Below, piece by piece: positions 1-6,737 of a DNA stretch of 21,039 bases. The notes below the pieces were generated by a model that ran no database searches, had not been told where the DNA came from, and saw nothing but the letters and a program-made list of their open reading frames with translations. The number at the start of each line of letters is the position of its first letter. Positions within the stretch are counted from its first letter, which is position 1. The stretch is from JAHDCC01 sp964551835 (GTDB lineage Bacteria > Actinomycetota > Acidimicrobiia > Acidimicrobiales > SZUA-35): assembly GCA_964551835.1 (NCBI GenBank), contig CAZKEM010000078.1:1-21039 (forward strand), in the 5' to 3' direction. Both the position numbers and the translations under genes were made by a program.

Positions 1-602
1 CGGCACATAAGCCCAAAGAGTCTGACGCAACCCCACTTCGAGAAACGCCTTCTTCGAAAAAGGTGCTCTTTGCCGGTTTGGCGGCCGCTGTCTTAGCGGT
101 GGCCGGCACTGGGATGTTTATGATCCTCGGCAGCGACAACGATCCCACGCCGGCCGCAACACCATCGACGGCCGTCACCATCGCGGCGACCCAGACCAGC
201 ACCCGGCAACCGAATGCGCCGACAACGACTAAGGCCAATCCACCAGAACCCCGTGAAGTCGACCAGGACCCCTCATCTACGAGCGCGGCAGACGACGCCG
301 CCCTCAGTCTCGAGCGAATAAACTTTGTGCCGGGAACAAGTTCGGGTTCGGCCGAAGGCTCGGTTGCGGGAACCGAACTCGATGGATACATCTTGGAGGC
401 AGAGGCCGGCCAAGTAATCGTCGTCTCACTTGAGTCGGTTATGAACAATGCGACATTCACTGTCATGGCTCCCGATGGCAGCATCCTGGCGACAGCGTCT
501 ACAGCAGAGGAGTTACAGCTCCCAATGGACGGGGATTACTCCGTGGTGGTAGGCACCTCTGCCAGCGACGCATCCTATGTAATCGACTTCTCCATCACCT
601 AG
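1..602 (+). CDS. Membrane-anchored protein with C-terminal pre-peptidase-like domain (5' end outside window)
   Basis: The reading frame is open from the left edge (first whole codon at position 3), so the GTG at 63 need not be the start and the gene is probably cut by the window. The visible part starts with about 20 polar, charged residues, then one hydrophobic helix (VLFAGLAAAVLAVAGTGMFM), then about 60 residues rich in Thr, Pro, Ala and Ser. It ends in a beta-rich domain of about 100 residues (from LERINFVPGTSSG through DGYILEAEAGQ and VMAPDGSILA to GDYSVVVGT). That pattern resembles bacterial pre-peptidase C-terminal (PPC-like) domains, which are secreted beta-sandwich modules. The expected topology is N-terminus inside and the beta domain outside. 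The missing N-terminal part could be a kinase or another cytoplasmic domain. No enzymatic motif is visible and the function is unknown. It is followed by a hairpin terminator. Confidence 0.75.
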   Translation, partial: AHKPKESDATPLRETPSSKKVLFAGLAAAVLAVAGTGMFMILGSDNDPTPAATPSTAVTIAATQTSTRQPNAPTTTKANPPEPREVDQDPSSTSAADDAALSLERINFVPGTSSGSAEGSVAGTELDGYILEAEAGQVIVVSLESVMNNATFTVMAPDGSILATASTAEELQLPMDGDYSVVVGTSASDASYVIDFSIT

Positions 603-604
603 AT

Positions 605-641
605 CGAAGCGCCACCGATTGGAATAGACCAGGTGGCTTCG
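605..641 (+). terminator. Hairpin terminator after the first gene
   Basis: CGAAG, one bulged C and GCCACC (605-616) pair with GGTGGC and TTCG (632-641). The 15-base loop is followed by TCGGTTTCGTTTT. It starts 3 bases after the stop and separates this gene from the cysH promoter. Confidence 0.6.
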
Positions 642-681
642 TCGGTTTCGTTTTCGAGGTCAAACCGGCGACTAGCTTCGG

Positions 682-710
682 TTGGCAACAGACAAAAAAA
701 CGTCTATTGT
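682..710 (+). promoter_or_regulatory. Sigma70-type promoter of the cysH operon with an overlapping dyad
   Basis: TTGGCA (682-687) and TATTGT (705-710) are 17 bases apart, which fits a housekeeping promoter with a start near 717 and a leader of about 40 bases. An imperfect inverted repeat, CAACAGAC (686-693) with GTCTATTG (702-709), occupies the spacer and both hexamer edges, as expected for a repressor operator. A small hairpin CGGG-TAATT-CCCG (719-731) lies in the leader. I see no clear Shine-Dalgarno sequence before the cysH ATG. The regulator is not identifiable from the sequence. Confidence 0.55.
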
Positions 711-757
711 GGCCTCCGCGGGTAATTCCCGACTAATTTGATCGGATTTGTAGATAA

Positions 758-1435
758 ATGCCAGAAACAGAGCTGTTAATTCAACCAAGTGAGCTAAAAA
801 AGGCCGACCAGGAGCTCCGCACAGCTTCAACGGCCTCGATTATCAACTGGGCGGCCGAACGTTACGGGGACCAGCTTTGTGTCGCCACATCGTTCACCGA
901 CACCGTTTTGGTCCACACTGTGACACAAATCATGCCAGACATTCCGGTCGCCTTTTTGCACACCGGCCTCCATTTCCCAGAGACGTTAGAAACCATGAAG
1001 AAGGCTCAGGCCGCCTATTCACTGAACCTCAAAGTAATCCATCCGGAACCCAACGTTGCTGACCTCTGGACATCGGGTGTCGAGTCTTGCTGCGAGGCAC
1101 GGAAAGTACTTCCCCTCGAACGGGGCCTTCGAGAAGCCGGGTTCAAGGCTTGGTTCAGCGGCGTCCGTTGGGCTGACTCACCTGAACGGGCCACCTCGCC
1201 CGTTGTTGGCCTCGACTCACGAGACATGGTGAAAATTAACCCAATCATCAGCTGGTCCGATGACAAGGTCGACACCTACATCAAAGAGCACGACTTGGTC
1301 AGTAACCCTCTACTCGAACAGGGCTATGCGTCAATCGGCTGCTGGCCATGCACAATGCCTCCGTTGGCAGAGGACAACCCGCGCTCTGGTCGATGGGTTG
1401 GTGCATCACACACAGAATGTGGCCTCCACCGGTGA
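758..1435 (+). CDS. cysH: Adenylylsulfate (APS) reductase, 4Fe-4S type
   Basis: The protein has 225 residues, the usual length. It reduces adenylylsulfate to sulfite and AMP with thioredoxin in assimilatory sulfate reduction, in the cytoplasm. The PP-loop-like motif SFTD lies at 45-48. A cysteine pair C111-C112 (ESCCEARK) and C195/C198 (GCWPCT) are the four [4Fe-4S] ligands that separate APS-using enzymes from cluster-free PAPS reductases. C221 in ECGLH near the C-terminus is the catalytic cysteine that carries the thiosulfonate intermediate. FSGVRWADSPERAT matches the conserved substrate loop. It is the first gene of the operon, and its TGA stop overlaps the GTG of the next gene (GTGA at 1432-1435). 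No sulfate adenylyltransferase gene (cysD, cysN or sat) lies in the window, so APS supply must be encoded elsewhere. The ATG at 758 has a weak ribosome site, but no better start is seen. Confidence 0.95.
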   Translation: MPETELLIQPSELKKADQELRTASTASIINWAAERYGDQLCVATSFTDTVLVHTVTQIMPDIPVAFLHTGLHFPETLETMKKAQAAYSLNLKVIHPEPNVADLWTSGVESCCEARKVLPLERGLREAGFKAWFSGVRWADSPERATSPVVGLDSRDMVKINPIISWSDDKVDTYIKEHDLVSNPLLEQGYASIGCWPCTMPPLAEDNPRSGRWVGASHTECGLHR

Positions 1436-2064
1436 TAGAGACCACCTATCCGGTAAACCTCATCGTTTCCGGACGATCATGCCTCGTAGTCGGCGGCGGC
1501 AATGTCGCCATCCAAAAAGTCTCTGGCTTAGTCACCGCGAATGCCCAAGTAACCGTTGTTGCACCTCAAGTTCGCGACGAGATCCGGGCAATGCCAGTCA
1601 AAGTGTTCGAACGGCCCTATCAACGAGGCGAGGTCGCTTCCTACCGCCTGGCCATAACTTGCACGGACGACCCTGAAGTGAACAAACAAGTTTTCGACGA
1701 CGCGGAAGCATCGGGCATATGGGCCAATTCGGCCGATGACGTTGAAAACTGCGCCTGGATTCTTCCTTCTGTGACAAGAGCCGGTGGATTGACGCTGGCG
1801 GTTTCAACAGGTGGCAGGAGCCCCGCCATGGCGCAATGGCTACGGCGGCGCTTCACCGACGAATTCGATGAGAATTATGACGCCTTACTCGACCTGTTGG
1901 CCACGGTGCGTTCCGAAGCGAAACAAGAGTTGGGCACCAGCGAAGTAAAGGGGTGGCAATCAGCACTCGACGACGGACTGTTCGACCTGGTCGCCGCGGG
2001 CGACAACGAAGCCGCCCACGCTAGGCTCCGCAAGCATCTAGGGCTAACCGAGGCAGGCTCATGA
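1432..2064 (+). CDS. sirC: Precorrin-2 dehydrogenase (siroheme synthase N-terminal type)
   Basis: This 210-residue protein matches the N-terminal half of CysG and stand-alone SirC/Met8 enzymes. It oxidises precorrin-2 to sirohydrochlorin with NAD+, and in Met8/CysG relatives it also inserts Fe2+. The start YPVNLIVSGRSCLVVGGGNV (from residue 6) holds the Rossmann GGGNVA dinucleotide motif. ANSADDVENCAWILPSV (about 98-114) holds the region of the conserved catalytic aspartate, and STGGRSPAMAQWLR is the conserved substrate-side loop. An upstream ATG at 1348 is in frame, but it would lie inside cysH and add 28 unrelated residues. I chose the GTG at 1432 because it makes a 4-base GTGA overlap with the cysH stop, as at the other junctions. 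No separate sirohydrochlorin ferrochelatase is present, so this enzyme or a distant gene must chelate iron. Confidence 0.9.
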   Translation: MIETTYPVNLIVSGRSCLVVGGGNVAIQKVSGLVTANAQVTVVAPQVRDEIRAMPVKVFERPYQRGEVASYRLAITCTDDPEVNKQVFDDAEASGIWANSADDVENCAWILPSVTRAGGLTLAVSTGGRSPAMAQWLRRRFTDEFDENYDALLDLLATVRSEAKQELGTSEVKGWQSALDDGLFDLVAAGDNEAAHARLRKHLGLTEAGS

Positions 2065-2819
2065 CCGTCTACCTTGTCGGAGCTGGTCCAGGAAACCCTG
2101 ACCTACTCACGGTCAAGGCTGCCCGGCTTCTTGCCGAGGCCGAAGTCGTAGTTCATGATCGGCTAATTAGCCAACAAATACTCGACCAAATCGCGCCATG
2201 GGCAGAACTGATCGACGTTGGCAAAGACCCGAACGGTAAACGTTCCAGTCAAAAAAAGATCAACCAAATCCTGATCGAAAAAGGCAGCATTCACAGAGTT
2301 GTAGTGCGTCTCAAAGGCGGCGACCCCTTCGTTTTCGGACGGGGCGGAGAAGAAGCTGAAGCCGTCGGCCGGGCTGGGATCAACGTCGAGATCGTTCCTG
2401 GAATCACCTCAGCCATCGCTGGACCGGCGGCAGCTGGAATTCCGGTCACTCATCGTGGTATCTCAAGCGCCTTCACCGTCGTGACCGCACATCAAGACCC
2501 CACCGGTCCAAACAGCCTCAACTGGGATGCTCTTGCAACGCTCGGAACCACCTTGGTAGTTCTAATGGGTGCAAGTCGAGCTGGCCTCATCCGCGATCGT
2601 CTACTATCGGCAGGCATGTCACCTGAAACAGCCGTTGCGATCGCAACTTCGGCTACGACCAGTTCGCAAACAGTCAACCGACTTCGGCTCGCCGAGCTCG
2701 GAGACGAGCCAGTCGCCAATCCGTCAGTAATCGTCATCGGCGCCGTCGCCGACGATGCCAAACTATCCGAACTTACCCGATCGAAACTAGACCTCGAAGG
2801 AAAGCAAACATGGCCATAG
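2061..2819 (+). CDS. cobA: Uroporphyrinogen-III C-methyltransferase
   Basis: This 252-residue SAM-dependent methyltransferase converts uroporphyrinogen III to precorrin-2, the first step towards siroheme. Hallmarks in order are VYLVGAGPGNPDLLTVKA (3-20, SAM-binding glycine loop), VVVHDRLIS (29-37), VVRLKGGDPFVFGRGGEE (about 81-98), the VPGITSAIAGPAAAGIPVTH region (112-131) and a late AHQDP. It corresponds to the C-terminal half of fused CysG, so the two siroheme functions are separate genes here. Its ATG overlaps the preceding stop (ATGA, 2061-2064), and its own stop lies 10 bases inside the reductase gene. The neighbours point to siroheme for sulfite reduction rather than cobalamin as the purpose, although precorrin-2 feeds both pathways. 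Confidence 0.95.
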   Translation: MTVYLVGAGPGNPDLLTVKAARLLAEAEVVVHDRLISQQILDQIAPWAELIDVGKDPNGKRSSQKKINQILIEKGSIHRVVVRLKGGDPFVFGRGGEEAEAVGRAGINVEIVPGITSAIAGPAAAGIPVTHRGISSAFTVVTAHQDPTGPNSLNWDALATLGTTLVVLMGASRAGLIRDRLLSAGMSPETAVAIATSATTSSQTVNRLRLAELGDEPVANPSVIVIGAVADDAKLSELTRSKLDLEGKQTWP

Positions 2820-4591
2820 TCGACAAACCCGAAGTCACCGACCCTGAGATAGCGGCAGACATCTCCAAATTCCGATCGATGCTCGACGGTTACCTCGCGG
2901 GCACAATCGACGAAGACGTCTTCAGAGTGTTCCGTCTAACCAACGGCATCTACGGCCAACGACAGGGTGGTGAAAACCAGATGATCCGTGTCCGCATGCC
3001 GTATGGAACGATTTCACCAGCCCAGCTGAACGCCATGGCCGACGTCGCTGACGAGTACTCCCGCGGGTGGGGCCATATCACAACCCGCCAGAACATTCAG
3101 ATGCACTTCATCCAGTTGCAGAAGATACCCGAGGTTTTAGAGCGGCTCAGTGCAGTCGGACTCACCAGTCGAGAGGCCTGCGGAGACACGGTCCGAAACG
3201 TTCAAGGCTGCCACCTCGCCGGAGCCTGCCCATTCGAGGTGCTCGACATTACCCCGTGGGCTGATGCCGCCGACAAACACTTTCTACGAAACCCACTCGG
3301 CCAGCGACTCCCTCGAAAATTCAAGATCAACTTTTCTGGCTGCGACACCGACTGCGGACAAGCCATGTTCAATGACGCAGGCGTCATAGCGGTCAACCGA
3401 ACGCTTGAAGACGGCACCGTCGAATCCGGTTTCCGAGTATTTGTCGCCGGCGGACTAGGCGCAAACCCACACCCGGCCTTGGCGATCGAAGAATTCACGG
3501 CCCGCAAAGATCTCATGCCGACCCTCGAGGCGATCCTGCGAGTCTTTGAACAGACCGGCAACCGGCAGAACAAACTGAGAGCCCGCATGAAGTGGGTTAT
3601 TGACGAGTTGGGTTGGGAAGAAACCCAAGAACGTATTCTCAATATTCGCAAGTTCCTCCCGGCATCTTCCTCCTGGCCAGGTGGCATACCTGCCATCGTT
3701 GACGAAAACGGCGATGTTCCCGCTGGTCTAGCTGACGGCGTAACCCCGACCGCTATTGGTCAGGGCATCCCGGTTAGTCTCGGGGAAACCGCCGGATACG
3801 CTCGTTGGGCCAACGCAAATGTGGTTCGTGGGGCAGGGAACGGCTCAGTCTCGGCCTACGCGTGGTGCAAACTCGGTGACGTAACCTCAAACCAATTTCG
3901 AGGAATCGCAACGATCATCGACGAATTCGGAATCGATGCCCGGGCGACAAACCGGCAGAACTTTATTTTGCGAGGCCTGAGCGAAGAGCAACTACCCGGG
4001 CTGTACGAGCGACTCGTCGAGCTTGAGATGGCTCAACCGGGTGCCGAACTCGTCAGAGATGTCGTTTCCTGTCCAGGCGCCGACACCTGCAACTTAGCCG
4101 TGACCCAATCAAGAGGTCTAGCCGACGCGATCGGCGAACGCCTCGAAGAAGAAGGCCTCGCCGAAATCGGCGGCGTTCGAATCAATATCTCTGGTTGTAC
4201 AAACTCTTGTGGGCAGCACCACACGTCCGATATCGGGTTCTTTGGGGCACAACGCAGAGCAAATAAGAAGGCTCTGCCCGGGTACCAAATGCTTCTCGGT
4301 GGCTATGTCGGACAGGAGAAAATCCACTTTGGCGAAAAGTCGCTACGAGTACCAGCTAAGAATGCCCCCGAAGCTACCGTTCGAGTTCTTCGACGATTTG
4401 TCGACGAACGGGAGGCTGGAGAATCGTTCCGGGCTTGGATGGACCGCGTTGGCGGTGCCTCAGCGATCGGGGACGAATTGAAGGACTTGGACGAAATTCC
4501 AACCCCTGAAGATGGTCCTGAGTTCTATGTCGACTATGATGAGACCGGCCCATATGAGGTTGAAGTCGGCGAATCGGAGTGCGCTACATGA
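2810..4591 (+). CDS. sir: Siroheme sulfite (or nitrite) reductase with Cys motifs in both halves
   Basis: This 593-residue enzyme carries out six-electron reduction of sulfite to sulfide, or nitrite to ammonia. Its place after cysH and the siroheme genes favours sulfite. The C-terminal half has the family [4Fe-4S]-siroheme ligands C421-X5-C427 and C463-X3-C467 (SCPGADTCNLA, SGCTNSCGQ). The N-terminal half has the substrate and siroheme region GGENQMIRVRMPYG (53-66) and GHITTRQNIQMHF (88-100). Unusually, it also has a second complete set, C134-X5-C140 (QGCHLAGACP) and C178-X3-C182 (SGCDTDCGQ), with nearly the same spacing. No flavin or ferredoxin domain is fused, so electrons probably come from a separate ferredoxin, as is usual for monomeric enzymes of this kind. 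An AAGGAAAG ribosome site precedes the ATG, which overlaps cobA by 10 bases. The substrate choice remains an inference. Confidence 0.93.
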   Translation: MAIVDKPEVTDPEIAADISKFRSMLDGYLAGTIDEDVFRVFRLTNGIYGQRQGGENQMIRVRMPYGTISPAQLNAMADVADEYSRGWGHITTRQNIQMHFIQLQKIPEVLERLSAVGLTSREACGDTVRNVQGCHLAGACPFEVLDITPWADAADKHFLRNPLGQRLPRKFKINFSGCDTDCGQAMFNDAGVIAVNRTLEDGTVESGFRVFVAGGLGANPHPALAIEEFTARKDLMPTLEAILRVFEQTGNRQNKLRARMKWVIDELGWEETQERILNIRKFLPASSSWPGGIPAIVDENGDVPAGLADGVTPTAIGQGIPVSLGETAGYARWANANVVRGAGNGSVSAYAWCKLGDVTSNQFRGIATIIDEFGIDARATNRQNFILRGLSEEQLPGLYERLVELEMAQPGAELVRDVVSCPGADTCNLAVTQSRGLADAIGERLEEEGLAEIGGVRINISGCTNSCGQHHTSDIGFFGAQRRANKKALPGYQMLLGGYVGQEKIHFGEKSLRVPAKNAPEATVRVLRRFVDEREAGESFRAWMDRVGGASAIGDELKDLDEIPTPEDGPEFYVDYDETGPYEVEVGESECAT

Positions 4592-5169
4592 CAGATCGGC
4601 TCGATGCCGCTCTTGCCCTAATTGATCAAGCTAATGAGGATGATCCCAACAATTACCGTGGGACTCCTCTTGCGTTGACACAGGGCAGAAGAGCGTCAGC
4701 TTGGCTCGCCAAGCTGACGTCAGAGCCGAGCGAAGAACTGCAGATTGCGGCGAGGGCACACCACCTCAAGCGGTGGGAACTGGAACGCTCAGCCTTCCCG
4801 GAAGGCCGGGCTGGATATCTGAACTGGAGGCGGACCAACAAAAAACACCAAGCTGCCTCAGCCACAAAAATTATGACCGAAGCTGGATACGACGAAACCG
4901 CTTGCGTCGAAGTGACCCAGCTACTCCTACGACGCAATCTCGGTCAAGATCCCCAAACGCAATTATTAGAAGATGTGGCGTGCCTGGTGTTTGTTGAAAC
5001 CCAGCTTGATGACGTTGCCAACAAGTTAGACACTACCAAGATGGTTGAAGTCGTAGCCAAGACCCTTAAGAAGATGTCTCCTCAGGCAATCGAATCGATC
5101 GCAATCATCCCAATCAACGAAAAGAGCCAGCAAATTTTGACCGCGGCCATCAACAAGGCCGAAGCCTAA
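4588..5169 (+). CDS. DUF4202 family protein
   Basis: This 193-residue, probably all-helical soluble protein of unknown function matches DUF4202 as I know the family: RLDAALALIDQANEDDPN at the start, ARAHHLKRWELERSAFPEG (55-73), GRAGYLNWR (73-81), then LLEDVACLVFVE (126-137) and a late KKMSP. The conserved His58/His59 and Glu128-Asp129 are spaced somewhat like metal ligands of HD-type hydrolases. That comparison is my speculation. A GTG at 4579 is in frame, but I chose the ATG at 4588 because it gives the same 4-base ATGA overlap with the upstream stop as elsewhere in this operon. Tight coupling to the siroheme reductase suggests a role in sulfite reduction, such as reductase maturation, siroheme handling or control. 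It is the last gene before a strong terminator. Confidence 0.88.
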   Translation: MTDRLDAALALIDQANEDDPNNYRGTPLALTQGRRASAWLAKLTSEPSEELQIAARAHHLKRWELERSAFPEGRAGYLNWRRTNKKHQAASATKIMTEAGYDETACVEVTQLLLRRNLGQDPQTQLLEDVACLVFVETQLDDVANKLDTTKMVEVVAKTLKKMSPQAIESIAIIPINEKSQQILTAAINKAEA

Positions 5170-5184
5170 CCCAGAGTCGGTCCA

Positions 5185-5228
5185 AAACGCAGAATGGACG
5201 CCCCGTAGGACGCCCATTCTGTACGTTT
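5185..5228. terminator. Strong bidirectional terminator between DUF4202 and flp
   Basis: AAACG plus CAGAATGG (5185-5197) pairs with CCATTCTG (5214-5221) and CGTTT (5224-5228), with a 2-base bulge. The A-rich 5' side and T-rich 3' side let it act in both directions. It sits between the convergent sulfur operon and the pilin gene, so it can end both transcripts. Confidence 0.8.
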
Positions 5229-5237
5229 GGCGAAGGG

Positions 5238-5420
5238 TTAGGCTATTGCCGAGCCAACTTCGTCGAACTTTTCTTCAGCTGATGTTCCGAGGAACTGGAT
5301 AGCGATGATACATACGACCGCGATGAGTGCGACCAGCAGGGCGTACTCCACAAGGCTGGCGCCTCTCTCAGTGTCGGTCTTTGCGGTGAGCCATGCTTTG
5401 ATAAATTCGTACTGAACCAT
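5238..5420 (-). CDS. flp: Flp/Fap-type type IVb pilin
   Basis: This 60-residue prepilin has a short basic leader that ends in Gly20, then ASLVEYALLVALIAVVCIIA. This is the type IVb prepilin signature with Glu at mature position +5 and Tyr at +6, followed by one hydrophobic helix and a short acidic tail. A prepilin peptidase should cut after Gly20 and leave a mature pilin of 40 residues. Flp pilins build Tad pili for adhesion or contact. No tad genes (ATPase, secretin, TadE, TadV) lie in the window, so the pilin is encoded apart from its assembly machinery. A GGAG lies about 11 bases before the ATG. It is on the same strand as terC, 180 bases downstream, and probably has its own promoter. Confidence 0.92.
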   Translation of the reverse strand: MVQYEFIKAWLTAKTDTERGASLVEYALLVALIAVVCIIAIQFLGTSAEEKFDEVGSAIA

Positions 5421-5600
5421 TGTGTGTCATCTCCGTGTGTTGTTATTCCATCCCGTGCGGGCTGCTAACACGAACATCGACGATAGGCCAACAATTCTGC
5501 ATAAGCCGGACGACCCATTCAGTTGGGTACATCAACGTTTCTGAGATGTCGAGACCTAAGCCCCCACCTGGTAATACTGGATGATGATGTGGGTTTAGAT

Positions 5601-6620
5601 CTATTCGGTCGGAGCGTCGACCAGGTTTTCTTCAGCCGCTGACTTAGCTTCTTGTCTGACCCGTCGTTCGGAAAAGTAGATGGCACCCAGCAGAAGTACG
5701 GCAATAACGGCTAGCGATGACCAAGCCCCACCTGGGAGGTGCCAGTCCTGCCAAAGCGCAGCCATCTTTAGCCCGACGAATATCAAAATGATGCCGAGTG
5801 CGTGGTTTAAGTAGTGGAACCGGTCCCGGGCATCTGCGAGAAGAAAGTACATCGCTCGTAGACCGAGGATGGCAAACGCGTTTGAGGACAACACAAGATA
5901 CGGATCTTGAGTAACTCCCAGGATTGCGGGAACCGAGTCGAGGGCAAACACGACATCGGTGGCTTCGACGACAACTAGTGCAGCTAGCAAAGGCGTCGCT
6001 ACTCGCACTCCGTTTTGAACGGTCAGAAACTTCTGTCCATCCAGTTCCTCACTGACCGGCATGACACGGCCGAGCAGCTTGAGTGCCGAAGAGGACGAAT
6101 GGTCGCCCTCATCCTCGGTGTGCCGCATCATGCGGATACCGGTGAAGACCAGAAAGCCGCCAAACAGAAGAAAGAGCCAGTCGAACTGCTGCAACAGTTC
6201 AGTCGCTCCGAGTATAAAGATCGCTCGTAAGGTCAACGCCCCGAAAATGCCCCAGAAAAGAACTCGATGCTGGTATTTGACGGGGATCGCCATACTAGAA
6301 AAGAGCATCGACCAGACAAAGACGTTGTCGACACTGAGTGATTTCTCGACCAGGTAGCCGACAATGTACTCGCTAAATGCATCCGTGCCGTATGCGTACC
6401 AGATAAAGCCTGAAAAGGTAAAACCGCAGGCGACCCAAAACAGCGACTCTTTCGCCGATTCTGCGAACGTCGGAACGTGAGCTTCTCGATGCCGGTAAAG
6501 ATCGATTCCGAGCAGGAGCAAGAGGATGACCCCCAGGCCAATCCAAGCCGCCGGTCCAACGGAAATGTCTACAAAGTTTTTGTCAGGATCTGCCTCACCC
6601 GACGCCAGAACAGGAAACAA
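5601..6620 (-). CDS. TerC/Alx family integral membrane protein
   Basis: This protein of about 339 residues has 7-9 predicted membrane helices. The diagnostic TerC acidic motifs lie within helices: EKSLSVDNVFVW in the first half and EATDVVFALDSVPAI in the second. Members such as Alx and MntP-like exporters move Mn2+ or other metals out of the cytoplasm or metallate exported proteins, and tellurite resistance gave the family its name. An acidic and Ser-rich cytoplasmic loop (TEDEGDHSSSS) separates the halves. A longer frame begins at TTG 6662. I prefer TTG 6620 for two reasons: AGAGGGG lies just upstream, and the predicted transcription start falls within a few bases of 6662, which leaves no room for a ribosome site there. 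The substrate is not predictable. Confidence 0.9.
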   Translation of the reverse strand: MFPVLASGEADPDKNFVDISVGPAAWIGLGVILLLLLGIDLYRHREAHVPTFAESAKESLFWVACGFTFSGFIWYAYGTDAFSEYIVGYLVEKSLSVDNVFVWSMLFSSMAIPVKYQHRVLFWGIFGALTLRAIFILGATELLQQFDWLFLLFGGFLVFTGIRMMRHTEDEGDHSSSSALKLLGRVMPVSEELDGQKFLTVQNGVRVATPLLAALVVVEATDVVFALDSVPAILGVTQDPYLVLSSNAFAILGLRAMYFLLADARDRFHYLNHALGIILIFVGLKMAALWQDWHLPGGAWSSLAVIAVLLLGAIYFSERRVRQEAKSAAEENLVDAPTE

Positions 6621-6625
6621 TTTCG

Positions 6626-6632
6626 CCCCTCT
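6626..6632 (-). promoter_or_regulatory. Ribosome binding site that decides the terC start
   Basis: AGAGGGG on the minus strand lies about 5 bases before TTG 6620. The alternative TTG at 6662 has no purine-rich sequence ahead of it. Confidence 0.5.
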
Positions 6633-6660
6633 CGAGAAATGAAGTCTAACAAAATAATCC

Positions 6661-6689
6661 AAGTAAGCGGGGCGACAAGATCATGTCAA
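6661..6689 (-). promoter_or_regulatory. Putative promoter of the terC gene
   Basis: On the minus strand there is a perfect TTGACA (6684-6689), a 17-base spacer and a weak TTACTT (6661-6666). The predicted transcript starts near 6654 and leaves a leader of about 34 bases. That is too short for a Mn-sensing yybP-ykoY riboswitch, which often precedes terC/alx genes in other bacteria. Confidence 0.45.
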
Positions 6690-6737
6690 TTAGGATTGTC
6701 CTAGATATGACCCAACCGAGCAAAACGGAGCCACATC

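Noticed and set aside
694..700. Run of seven A as a slippery site
   Set aside because: It lies in the promoter spacer, outside any coding sequence.
603..757. Possible SAM or other sulfur riboswitch before cysH
   Set aside because: The leader after the predicted start is only about 40 bases with a single 4-bp stem, too small for any known sulfur riboswitch class.
3202..3696. Minus-strand open frame of 164 codons opposite the siroheme reductase
   Set aside because: It lies entirely within a well-supported gene, and its length reflects the codon bias of the real strand.
6621..6737. yybP-ykoY manganese riboswitch upstream of terC
   Set aside because: The whole divergent gap is about 117 bases and the predicted leader about 34; the conserved loops are not seen.
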